From Nitrososphaeria archaeon (GTDB lineage: Archaea; Thermoproteota; Nitrososphaeria; Conexivisphaerales; UBA164), in NCBI GenBank assembly GCA_029775955.1, contig JARVJW010000024.1, positions 1 to 16,240 of the forward strand: DNA of 16,240 nucleotides, given 5' to 3'. Under the pieces are notes generated by a model. That model ran no database searches. It saw only the letters and a program-made list of their open reading frames with translations, and was not told the DNA's origin. Shown piece by piece: positions 7,426 to 14,411 of this stretch. Within the stretch, counting starts at the first letter, position 1; every line of letters starts with the position of its first letter. Both the position numbers and the translations under genes were made by a program.

Positions 7426-7704
7426 TCATTTTATTCCCTTTACACCCTGCGCCAGCTTCCTTAGGAGCTGCTGTTTTGGGATTGTGCGCTTTGCCTGTAT
7501 ATAAAAAGTCCTTCTATTGTTTCTCTTTGGATGTCTGGCCTCAAAATTCTGAGCCTCTATATTCATCTTTTTTAGCACATCCATAAATGGCTCCGGCCTT
7601 GGGTTTGATATAGAAAGACTCTTTGGGACCCTCCTTCCCTGAGCCCTGCTCAAAGATGAGTCAAAATAATCTAACCATATTACCTGCTTGTCCTCTTCCT
7701 TCAT
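7426..7704 (-). CDS. srp19: Signal recognition particle 19-kDa protein SRP19
   Basis: A 92-aa protein, the normal archaeal length. It carries the family pattern V-I-W-L-D-Y-F-D near the start, the block G-R-R-V-P-K at about 23-28, and R-T-F-Y-I-Q followed by a basic C-terminus. SRP19 binds 7S RNA helices 6 and 8 and prepares it for SRP54, so it serves co-translational membrane targeting. The gene lies 24 bases after htpX on the same strand. A TTAAAA at 7729-7734, overlapping the htpX stop, sits 27 nt upstream of the ATG and may give it its own promoter. Confidence 0.9.
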   Translation of the reverse strand: MKEEDKQVIWLDYFDSSLSRAQGRRVPKSLSISNPRPEPFMDVLKKMNIEAQNFEARHPKRNNRRTFYIQAKRTIPKQQLLRKLAQGVKGIK

Positions 7705-7728
7705 GCCAAATAAAACTAACCTTGATGC

Positions 7729-8694
7729 TTAAAACGCTTGCGATTCAGAAATTTTCTTCAGGTTGTTTATCCTCTTCACTATGTTTGGGTGAGTTGAAAG
7801 CATCCCCTCAATCCTGTCAGTGAAGGTTGTCTTCCTATTCATCACATATTGAAGTGCTTCATCAGCGCTCAGAGCTTTAAGGTCATCCACATTAATTGAA
7901 GATGGGTCGACTATAAACAACGCCCTCATGGTTCCAGCCTGCTTTACCTCTTTTGGCTTCCTCTTTGAGATTATTGAACCGTAAATGTATAATTTTGCTA
8001 GCGCAGAGCTCAGTTTCCTTGCGCCATTGTCGACTACTTGAGTCGAATGGAAGTCAGCATAACTTTCCCTCATTCTGCTAAAGGCAAGCATAAGCAGGCT
8101 AAGCACCATGTACCCCAGAAATGCGATTATGCCTATGATCACCATGACCCCAGAATTGTTCCTCTGGTCAAATAATGAGTTTATCATGAAAATGTATGCT
8201 ATATAATAAAGTATTGCAGGCAGTATTGATACAATCATCATTACTTGAACGTCCCTGTGCTTCAGATGCCCCAGCTCGTGCCCAAGCACTGCCTCTACTT
8301 CCTCTGGATTTAATATTCTGAGCAGCCCACTTGTGACAGCAACCTTGTTTCCTGTAAGAGGTGAACCGTATGCAAACGCATTTGGCATGTCTATGTTAGC
8401 TACTACAAGCTTTGGCTCCTTTATGCCTGCCCTCTGTGCTATTCTCTTGACAGCGTTTTTTACTTCAGGTAGTTCACCCTCCTTCAATTCCCTTGTATGG
8501 TACATTCTGTCAATTAGCTTAGGACCAAATAGCCATTCAACTATATTGATTAGTGCAACTATTGAAACCACAAGTACTATGTTTGTTACACCCACCAGGG
8601 CAAATATGCCGAATAACAGAAGCGTTGTGAACCCTATTATAACCAGTAGGGTAGCAATCATGTTTGTCCTTAGTTCAAAAAGGGGAAAGTTCAA
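7729..8694 (-). CDS. htpX: HtpX-type membrane zinc metalloprotease (M48)
   Basis: A 321-aa integral membrane protease involved in quality control of membrane proteins. The zinc motif HELGH is at 139-143, with the third ligand glutamate probably E210 in R-M-R-E-S-Y-A-D. Four hydrophobic segments are visible at about 12-32, 35-55, 152-172 and 183-206, the M48B layout with the catalytic site on the cytoplasmic side. The N-terminal L-R-T-N-M is typical of HtpX. The start is a TTG at 8694, preceded at about 24 nt by CTTTAAGT. The ATG at residue 12 would cut the L-R-T-N part, so the TTG is preferred. It is followed by SRP19, a sensible pairing of membrane targeting and membrane quality control. Confidence 0.9.
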   Translation of the reverse strand: MNFPLFELRTNMIATLLVIIGFTTLLLFGIFALVGVTNIVLVVSIVALINIVEWLFGPKLIDRMYHTRELKEGELPEVKNAVKRIAQRAGIKEPKLVVANIDMPNAFAYGSPLTGNKVAVTSGLLRILNPEEVEAVLGHELGHLKHRDVQVMMIVSILPAILYYIAYIFMINSLFDQRNNSGVMVIIGIIAFLGYMVLSLLMLAFSRMRESYADFHSTQVVDNGARKLSSALAKLYIYGSIISKRKPKEVKQAGTMRALFIVDPSSINVDDLKALSADEALQYVMNRKTTFTDRIEGMLSTHPNIVKRINNLKKISESQAF

Positions 8695-8749
8695 CCTTTA
8701 TCACCATTGCTTAGCTTTAAGTTCCACCTTATAAGATTTTTCTAAAAAC

Positions 8750-8768
8750 TGCTTCGTTGCATAAATTA
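8750..8768 (+). repeat. Degenerate IS5-like terminal inverted repeat (left-end orientation)
   Basis: The sequence TGCTTCGTTGCATAAATTA matches the 14802 terminal repeat in 16 of 19 positions. It points rightwards into the decayed region, 56 bp upstream of the htpX start. No partner in inverted orientation was found before 14348. It is either a solo end or the border of an element whose body has decayed. Confidence 0.55.
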
Positions 8769-9080
8769 AAAGTTAGGCCCGGTTAATTAGAAATAATTAC
8801 CGATTTATAATAAATAATTTCGCTGATTTATATTTAGAACTGTTAATAAATTAACTGTTTTTTTGGTATATACAATAAAGCAATAAAAACTAGGTATGTA
8901 ATATCCCAAAATTATTAACGCCTAATAATGCACGAAACAGGTTGAACCTAACAAGATCAAGCAGATAATTGGCGAGAAAAAGGAGAGCAAATTAAGAGAT
9001 AATACAACATTCAACACAATCAAGAATAAGGCAGTTATGAATAAAATACAAACTCATGGGTGCTGTGCTAATGCTGAAAA

Positions 9081-9121
9081 GCCCAGACAGGCCACCAAAG
9101 GCCAAGCTGTCTAGTCAGGGG
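9081..9121. repeat. Compact hairpin
   Basis: AGACAG (9085-9090) pairs with CTGTCT (9107-9112). An inner GCC/GGC pair can extend it, and outer GCCC (9081-9084) can pair with the GGGG at 9118-9121 across a five-base bulge. It lies in a decayed region, just before the 3' end of the minus-strand pseudogene. It might be an IS end; nothing decides this. Confidence 0.35.
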
Positions 9122-9222
9122 CCATAGTTAGTTAACACTTTGATTAGATACACGTGTGGCACTGTATATTTAATGAAGATGTTAAAAAACGAGGGGTTTA
9201 ACTTTTCTTACAATGTTATGCA

Positions 9223-10530
9223 TTAGGTGTTAATGAATCCGTCTTCCTTTTTTCCCATTATCCTGTTTATTTCACTTTCAGGTACCCTTAGGGGCGGAAA
9301 CCATTATACATTTTATCTTGGCCTTACTTGTCTCAAATTCTCAACGCGGTCAAGTGTAATACGCTCATTACATAAAGCCTTTCCATAATATATATCAGGT
9401 GATACCTTAATATGTTTATATAGTTGCGCCCTATAATGCTATAGAACAAATTTAACCCTTGTAAAGCTGAAGAATCCAATTCTGTCTACTAGGCTCGGCT
9501 TTCCCCTCATCATTGTGCACACGGAATCCCTTATTGCCACAAGAATACTCTCATTGTGTCGGTCCTCATGAAGGGCAACCTTATCAAATACTTTAACCAC
9601 AGTTTCATCCTTCCATTGAAGTTATATAGCCCTTTAATGTATTGCCATTAAAGTAGTCTGGATGTCTTCACCGTGTCCTCTTCCTGATACTTAACGTGCC
9701 CTTTAAGCTCATCAGGGCCTTCATCCTCCTTTAATGCCTGCTTCTGGGAAGGCGTTAATACATTACCTTCCATCCTCTTTGGCCTTATTTATCATGTCCA
9801 TGAACCACCTATCATGCCTCAGTTTTGTGAACGGGGTCAAGCACATGATTTATGCTATTGTAGCTCTTCTGTTACGTTAAGTGCTTTCAAGATCAAGCAG
9901 CTCTAAATGGCATCTTTGTCACAAGGTGTATGCCATGGAAGGTATGATAGTGCTAAGGTGAACGAATCTGAAAACCTGACCTTTCCATCTACTGCCTCTT
10001 GAGCTCAGGGTTAACCCTGACCTCCTCAATTAACCTATTAACCCTTGGATATGTTTCATCAGTGCATGACTCAAGCCTCTCAGACAGCTCCTTTGCGTTC
10101 TTAATCCCAAAAAGCAATTGAAGCATGTTTATGCCGTAAAGCCTACCTTTTATCTGCATAATCATCTCCCTATCAGCATATGCATTTCAATATGGCATCC
10201 CAACTAACTTGTATTTCCATGGCAGTATGTTCTCCACGTAATATGATGAACCGTTCATTGACAGGCCAACTATCTATTGATGACCTGTTAATTGTCCCAG
10301 GATAGAATGGGCTTGCCACGACTTCCTGCAATCCATGCACTATGAAGCCTTACGTCCAATTGCCAGTTATCAGTCTCGCCTATGAACCCTATCCTCCTTA
10401 TATAAATTGCAGTAAGGGCACTTATCACCTGATTTAGTGTTGCCGTCATAAAGCTATGCAAGCTGTATAGGACTTGGGCAAGTATCTCCTTGTGGTTGGG
10501 GAACCTCATGGTAATACATCCTTGTGCCAA
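9223..10530 (-). pseudogene. Decayed gene of unknown family (about 435 codons originally)
   Basis: Protein-like reading continues on the minus strand through several frames. An 80-codon piece runs from the ATG at 10530 to 10288, a 65-codon open piece from 10186 to 9992 (N-A-Y-A-D-R...N-P-E-L-K-R-Q), a 58-codon piece from 9615 to 9442 (containing H-E-D-R-H-N-E-S), and a tail ends at the TAA at 9223. The pieces are joined by in-frame stops and frameshifts. The conceptual protein is soluble and mixed helical. I see no DDE signature with normal spacing and recognise no family, so calling it a transposase would be a guess. Its neighbours are all transposon remnants, which makes a mobile origin likely. 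Confidence 0.6.
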
Positions 10531-10799
10531 CGCTTAAATTATGTTTAAAAAACAATTGGCAAATTAGTCAACACATTTAAAAATGTATCACCACTAACTA
10601 AATCGGAGAGTTAAATTTTTAAGTTAGTTCAAAATTAATAATCATGGTGGTCCTTATGGCAAAGAAGAAGAAGGAAAATAAGGAACAAAAGTCATCTGCA
10701 TGATTTACTTTTATGTTAATCTTTTATTTTTTTATAAAATATAAATGGTAATACAGTGACATCCTCCCATTCATAAACAGTAGATCAAAATTTGCCCTC
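10531..10799. other. Intergenic stretch with tiny lysine-rich frame and T-rich run
   Basis: AT-rich DNA separates two minus-strand pseudogenes. It holds a 19-codon plus-strand frame (10644-10703) rich in lysine and glutamate, followed by a T-rich run (about 10707-10733). Nothing else can be supported. Confidence 0.4.
10707..10733 (+). terminator. T-rich tract, possible archaeal terminator
   Basis: Several runs of T, including a run of seven, directly follow the small lysine-rich frame ending at 10703. Archaeal RNA polymerase can stop at such tracts on the non-template strand. Assigning it to a transcript is uncertain because no sure gene precedes it. Confidence 0.3.
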
Positions 10800-11657
10800 T
10801 CATGGCTTCCATTCCTCCACTATATCGGGGATGAACCAAAATATCAACAATGACATCATTGCACTCTGCTTCAGCGCACCAACTATGACCCTATATTAAA
10901 AGTGATTTAGCTTGACGCACATATAGGAGCACTGCCAAGTATAGCTTTGACGTTAGCCAGGAACCTGTTGATCATCCTGTAAGATGTCTCAATGCACCAT
11001 CTGTTCCTGAACAGCTTTCCCTGCTTCAGGTTAGTGTTTATGACAAATATGGAGCTCTATGTGCCCAATCCTGTTCCGACCATCAAGTGCTACTACCCTG
11101 AATGTGGCCTGTTCATCATCACTCATCCTGTGCCCCTGGTGGTGTACATGGTCATCCCCGCTGGCGATGCCTACGTTGAGCGTCCTCATCACGAACTTCA
11201 AGCCAAATGATTGCAAGTAATTGATTATATTTGCCGAAAAATAGCCAACAGCAGCGGTTTAAACTTTATCCCTAGCTCAATTGCAAGCAATTGCTTGAGA
11301 TGTTGCGTCCTTGATTCCCCATTTCCTATGGGCGTAACTGCAAGGGTTAGCTTACTGACCGCAACGCTTTCGTACTGGTAAGCCCAGTGCGTTACATCCT
11401 TTGGCCTAGTGCCCACGGCGCCTTCCGCATGAGGGTCTCCATAGTACATGCCAATCAACAGCAACAGTTAGTTTGTCCTTCAGTGTGCTCATCTTCTTCA
11501 TATCCTTAACTACGTCATCGTTCAAGTACATCAGGATCCTTGAGGTTGTTCCTGATTGTCTGGCCGCAATCCGAGGTTGTGCCATCAACATAGTCATTGA
11601 TGCAGTAATGAGGATCCTGATGACAGAATCACTATCCCTTGTGCGTATGTCTTGCAT
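10800..11657 (-). pseudogene. Decayed IS4-like DDE transposase
   Basis: Broken pieces on the minus strand read in order as one transposase. The N-terminal part starts near 11657 and reaches V-A-V-D-W-H, with the first catalytic D at 11454-11456. The next frame (to 11225) has Y-Y-G-D-P-H-A-E-G and T-H-W-A-Y-Q-Y. A third frame has L-Q-S-F-G-L-K-F-V-M-R-T-L. The last pieces include R-W-C-I-E-T-S-Y-R-M, the usual context of the catalytic E (codon 10988-10990), and a hydrophobic tail ending at 10800. The second catalytic D, expected just before G-Y-F-S-A-N, is lost at a frameshift. At least three frame changes and several stops make it inactive. I found no clear terminal repeats. Confidence 0.75.
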
Positions 11658-11883
11658 TTCATTGAGCCTTTCATTAATATATAAAATGTACCAACATTTG
11701 ACCTAGGATGGTGGTTAGGTCATAATGATTACTAGACTGCTATCCTACATATTGATCCACTGTAAATGGCATGGGATTTCCCACTCTGTTAATTGGGTGT
11801 GGGACGTTATTCTAACATTATTTACCATAATAAAAAACATAACGTTATTTGCTATATAGAGACGAACTTCCCAGTTTATATGC
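11658..11883. other. Gene-free stretch between two mobile-element remnants
   Basis: Possible extreme N-terminal codons of the IS4-like transposase run to about 11690. Beyond that there is only a short hairpin (11804-11845) and no readable protein remnant. Confidence 0.4.
11804..11845. repeat. Nested inverted repeat
   Basis: ACGTTAT (11804-11810) pairs with ATAACGT (11839-11845), and an inner ATTAT/ATAAT pair (11817-11821 with 11827-11831) stacks inside. It lies between a decayed DDE transposase and a decayed tnpB, so it could be a leftover IS end. Confidence 0.35.
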
Positions 11884-12427
11884 CTTAGCAGGCTACACAG
11901 AGACGATAGATCAATGATTATATCAGCAAATGAGCAATCCAAAAAAGGGATTGGAGGACTTAGGAGAAGCAATGGAAATGCTCAGCTCTCTGGCGCATGA
12001 AGCTGTCAGCATAATCCAGATAGAGCAGGCCATTCTATAGCAGATGCTAGAAGCCAGACGGAATACCTGTTGTTGATCCATATCACACATTGCAGGAACG
12101 TTCAAGGTGTGGGCATATAGGCAGCCGCTCAGAGAAGTGCCAGTGTGGGCACGTTGACCATGCCGATGCAAACGCTTCATTCAACATAGCGTTGCGTCCA
12201 CCTTTAATGGTAAGTCAATTGCATGCAATGGGAGCACTGATACCCCCAAAGAGGCAACTTCAAGGGTGGATACCTTAGAACCCTTTAGGGTGGAGAGTAT
12301 GTCAGATATAACATTCTGGTTGTGGGCCTGGAACAGGCTGTGTGGAGGGACTTCCTCTGCTGCGAAGCAAGTTTGCTCTTATGAGGTAAGAAGCCCAGTC
12401 CGCAAGGGTAAGGTAGTTCACTGTTGA
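11884..12427 (+). pseudogene. tnpB: C-terminal remnant of TnpB (IS200/IS605 family RNA-guided nuclease)
   Basis: The plus strand carries recognisable TnpB C-terminal blocks in shifting frames. First G-L-R-R-S-N-G-N-A-Q-L-S-G, the equivalent of the LRRSNGNARLS block. Then V-V-D-P-Y-H-T, then the zinc-ribbon part S-R-C-G-H-I-G and C-Q-C-G-H-V-D-H-A-D-A-N-A, which includes the last RuvC aspartate. At least one zinc cysteine is gone (R-S-R-C-G-H where C-S-R-C-G-H is expected), and stops and shifts break the frame. The N-terminal two thirds of the roughly 400-aa protein are missing, so no nuclease activity is possible. The frame ends next to a right-end-like motif at 12390-12421. Confidence 0.8.
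12390..12421 (+). ncRNA. Right-end motif of an IS605-type element (3' part of a TnpB guide RNA scaffold)
   Basis: The layout GAAGCCC, a short variable middle, then GTAGTTCAC is what I know from right ends of archaeal IS605-type elements, where it also forms the 3' scaffold of the guide RNA read from the tnpB transcript. It lies exactly where it should, at the end of the tnpB remnant. The stem in the middle is now poorly paired (CCC 12394-12396 with GGG 12406-12408), in line with decay. Bases after 12421 would have been the guide. Confidence 0.5.
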
Positions 12428-12500
12428 CAATCATAATTTCATATGACTGGCTGTTATATTTTGACAATTTATTCCCGAACTAAAGTTCCCTTGTAAGCTT

Positions 12501-13289
12501 TTATGTGAGCACAATGATGTTCTCCCGGTCAGCCTTAATCACCTTCACCTTCCCTTCTCTTTCAAGTCTTTTTATAGCCCTCCACGCAGTAGTCTTGGGA
12601 ATAACCAACTTTTGCCTGATTTCACTCTCCTTTGCCGAACCGCCCTTGCTTTTTAAATAATTAATGATTTGGTTATCAAGTTCCCTGACCTCTACTTTAT
12701 TTAACCTAGATTTTCTGCGCCTAATAACAATATATCCAGAAATTACTGCTACTATTATAATAGTAGCAGTAATTTCCAATTCATAATTAGGGGAAGTGGG
12801 GGTAACTCCCTTTGATGGCGGGGGCATTATATAACTAATTGTCCAATTTCCGGCTCCAAGGATCAAGTATATTGAAGAATCTGTTTCTCCAATCGAATTT
12901 GGGATGGAATTCATTGATACGAGTGAAGCATTCTGTGGAAGAATCAGTTTTAACTCATAAGGGGTATTAATGGATATGAACCAGGAGATGTTATTTTTAC
13001 CCACAATGCTGTCGGTAAAATAGTTAACGCTTATGGTGCCGTTAACATCAGGGACTATTGTCAAGTTTTTACCATTTATGCTGTATAGTGCTGGTGACCC
13101 ATTGGAATAACTTACGGTAATACCTTCAGGCACCCCTATAATTGTAATGTTTTTAGGTGAAAAGGCAGTAACTGTTGTATTCTCTGTTACCCCAACATAA
13201 CCATTTGGGAAAACGGTAATGGTAACCGATGGTTGCTGAACATAAGTTGCTGCAAGCAATGCAACCAAAAATAGGACAGCACACTTCAT
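12501..13289 (-). CDS. Membrane-anchored winged-helix transcription regulator
   Basis: A 262-aa one-component regulator. A signal peptide (about 1-18) leads into an extracellular, threonine- and asparagine-rich beta domain with about eight N-x-S/T sites that could be glycosylated. One TM helix (about 172-189) is followed by R-R-R-K, so the C-terminus is cytoplasmic. Residues about 200-262 form a winged helix-turn-helix: S-A-K-E-S-E-I-R-Q-K-L then P-K-T-T-A-W-R-A-I-K-R-L as the recognition helix, and a wing. Archaea have several families of this layout; target genes are unknown. The ATG at 13289 has a TATA-like TTTTATAA 26 nt upstream. Two 12-bp palindromes overlap the start region, possible autoregulatory operators. 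A perfect 38-bp palindrome lies in the TM coding part. It sits downstream of the OCD-like gene on the same strand. Confidence 0.75.
   Translation of the reverse strand: MKCAVLFLVALLAATYVQQPSVTITVFPNGYVGVTENTTVTAFSPKNITIIGVPEGITVSYSNGSPALYSINGKNLTIVPDVNGTISVNYFTDSIVGKNNISWFISINTPYELKLILPQNASLVSMNSIPNSIGETDSSIYLILGAGNWTISYIMPPPSKGVTPTSPNYELEITATIIIVAVISGYIVIRRRKSRLNKVEVRELDNQIINYLKSKGGSAKESEIRQKLVIPKTTAWRAIKRLEREGKVKVIKADRENIIVLT
12739..12776. repeat. Perfect 38-bp palindrome inside the regulator gene
   Basis: Each half of 19 bases is the exact reverse complement of the other, with no loop bases; the centre is TTATAA between 12757 and 12758. One half reads GAAATTACTGCTACTATTA. In the gene it covers codons 172-184, the first two thirds of the TM helix, so it is compatible with an intact protein. 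In RNA it would form a long stem. Confidence 0.9.
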
Positions 13290-13294
13290 ATTAT

Positions 13295-13306
13295 AATTTT
13301 AAAATT
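13295..13306. promoter_or_regulatory. Palindrome AATTTTAAAATT, candidate operator
   Basis: A perfect 12-bp palindrome between the TATA-like box and the ATG of the membrane regulator gene. Its position over the transcription start would suit repression by the gene's own product. In AT-rich DNA such a site can arise by chance. Confidence 0.35.
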
Positions 13307-13310
13307 GTTA

Positions 13311-13325
13311 TTATAAAAGCTTTTA
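13311..13325 (-). promoter_or_regulatory. TATA-like box with overlapping palindrome TAAAAGCTTTTA
   Basis: On the minus strand TTTTATAA is centred about 26 nt before the ATG at 13289. The perfect palindrome at 13314-13325 overlaps both this box and the stop codon of the upstream OCD-like gene (TAA, 13323-13325). Confidence 0.45.
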
Positions 13326-14303
13326 AAATAGACTCAGCTTTATCCCAATTCCCTTTTCAAAAGCCCTTTTAATGACAAGGCTTGCTGTAGCTATATCCTG
13401 TATTGCAAGCCCTGTTGAATCAAACACAGTTATTTCATTTTCAGAGTTTCTGCCCTTTATTTTGCCTTCCAGCACTTGACCAATTTCACCCGCTATCTTT
13501 TGTGGTTTAAGCAATCCTTTTGATATTGGCACATTTATTTCCCCAGAATGAACTGCCTGTTCCATGTCATCAACAATTATCCTGGCCCTGAGCAACAATT
13601 TGGGATCAAGTTCTTCTTTGCCAGGCGCATCAGCCCCTATGGCATTTATATGAGCACCTTCCGGAACCCACTCATTCATTACTAATGGCTCCATGGCAGG
13701 CGTTGTCGTAATTATTACTTCAGCATCTGATATGCATTCCTTTACATTAGACGCAATATCTATAGCTGCTCCTACACTTTTTGCATATTCAGAAAATTTT
13801 TCAACGTGTTTCTCTGAAATATCATATGCCTTTCCTGTCAATCCCTTTGTTATTTCATTTAAGCCAAGCAGCTGGTACTTTGCTTGAGTCCCTGCCCCTA
13901 TAAACGCCACTTTCTTAAAGTCTTTTTTTGCCATTTCCTTGGCTGCTATTGCACCGGCAGCACCAGTTCTCATGCTAGTTAATAGCGTGCCATCCAGTAT
14001 AGCCAAGGGTTCCCCTGTTTCAGGGTCCAAAAGCAAAATTGTTGCCATAACAGTGGGAAGGCCTTTTTCCTTGTTCTTAACGTGAACGTTTACTACCTTT
14101 ACCCCGGCAGATTTAAGAGAAGGTATATATCCGGGCATCACCCTAAAATCGCCATTGTATTCATGAAAAAATAGGTAGACCTTTGGAGGCATCTGCGTCT
14201 TTCCCCTTGCCTTTTCTCTGAACGCTTCATCAACTGCCCCAATTACATCTGCCATGTTTATAAGTGACTTGATATCATCCATACTTAGAAAAGTAATTGT
14301 CAT
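13323..14303 (-). CDS. Ornithine cyclodeaminase / alanine dehydrogenase family protein
   Basis: A 326-aa NAD(P)-dependent enzyme of the OCD/mu-crystallin family. In archaea members act as alanine dehydrogenase, ornithine cyclodeaminase or related imine reductases; the sequence alone does not decide. Visible are M-P-P-K-V-Y near 40, the S-M-R-T-G-A-A-G block at 110-117, the Rossmann loop I-G-A-G-T-Q-A at 135-141, and G-A-D-A-P-G-K-E-E-L-D typical of the family. The frame is open to 14381, but that extension lies partly in the IS terminal repeat at 14348 and matches nothing. The ATG at 14303 gives the normal M-T-I-T-F-L-S start, with a TATA-like box 25 nt upstream. The membrane regulator gene follows 33 nt downstream on the same strand and may respond to, or control, this function. 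Confidence 0.85.
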   Translation of the reverse strand: MTITFLSMDDIKSLINMADVIGAVDEAFREKARGKTQMPPKVYLFFHEYNGDFRVMPGYIPSLKSAGVKVVNVHVKNKEKGLPTVMATILLLDPETGEPLAILDGTLLTSMRTGAAGAIAAKEMAKKDFKKVAFIGAGTQAKYQLLGLNEITKGLTGKAYDISEKHVEKFSEYAKSVGAAIDIASNVKECISDAEVIITTTPAMEPLVMNEWVPEGAHINAIGADAPGKEELDPKLLLRARIIVDDMEQAVHSGEINVPISKGLLKPQKIAGEIGQVLEGKIKGRNSENEITVFDSTGLAIQDIATASLVIKRAFEKGIGIKLSLF

Positions 14304-14323
14304 AATTACTGTTCTCAGCCTAG

Positions 14324-14333
14324 ATTTAATAAA
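14324..14333 (-). promoter_or_regulatory. TATA-like box of the OCD-like gene
   Basis: The minus-strand reading TTTATTAAAT is centred about 25 nt upstream of the ATG at 14303. The IS-type terminal repeat begins only 15 bp further upstream, so any upstream activator element (BRE aside) is now transposon DNA. Confidence 0.45.
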
Positions 14334-14347
14334 CCTTTGCACGATAC

Positions 14348-14382
14348 TGCTTTGTTGCATTAATTGATTATTCCCAGCCAAT
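14348..14382 (+). repeat. Second IS5-like terminal repeat, outermost end of an older element
   Basis: For about 35 bases from TGCTTTGTTGCATTAATTGA this equals the inverted right end of the element at 15790, with one mismatch (A for G in the later TTCCC(A/G)GCC part). It therefore looks like the right end of a sister element lying in the opposite orientation. Its partner end was not found in the window. Confidence 0.7.
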
Positions 14383-14411
14383 TACTGGTAACGGTAATAT
14401 TCATTCATTAT

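Larger units (their letters stand above)
8695..9222. other. Gene-poor stretch with IS remnants
   Basis: There is no convincing gene. It holds the htpX promoter (about 8715-8722), an IS5-like terminal repeat at 8750, very AT-rich DNA to about 8930, a short open frame (8929-9114) without a start codon, and a hairpin at 9081-9121. The frame from 8929 translates to a lysine-rich 61-residue peptide of no recognised family. It may be the remains of a transposon-borne gene. Confidence 0.5.

Noticed and set aside
8333..8734. 133-codon plus-strand frame opposite htpX
   Set aside because: It is antisense to a well-supported protease gene and its hydrophobic residues mirror the TM codons.
9127..10585. 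Direct repeat of a TTAGT(T/C)AACAC motif at about 9130 and 10565
   Set aside because: The shared core is short and the flanks differ; chance in AT-rich DNA is sufficient to explain it.
10757..10780. Possible third IS605-like right end (minus strand GGGAGGATGTCA)
   Set aside because: The match is limited to about 12 bases and no hairpin forms around it; it may simply be the tail of the decayed IS4-like element.
14304..14381. 26-residue N-terminal extension of the OCD-like protein
   Set aside because: It includes the IS terminal repeat at 14348-14382 and the promoter; homologues start at the equivalent of 14303.
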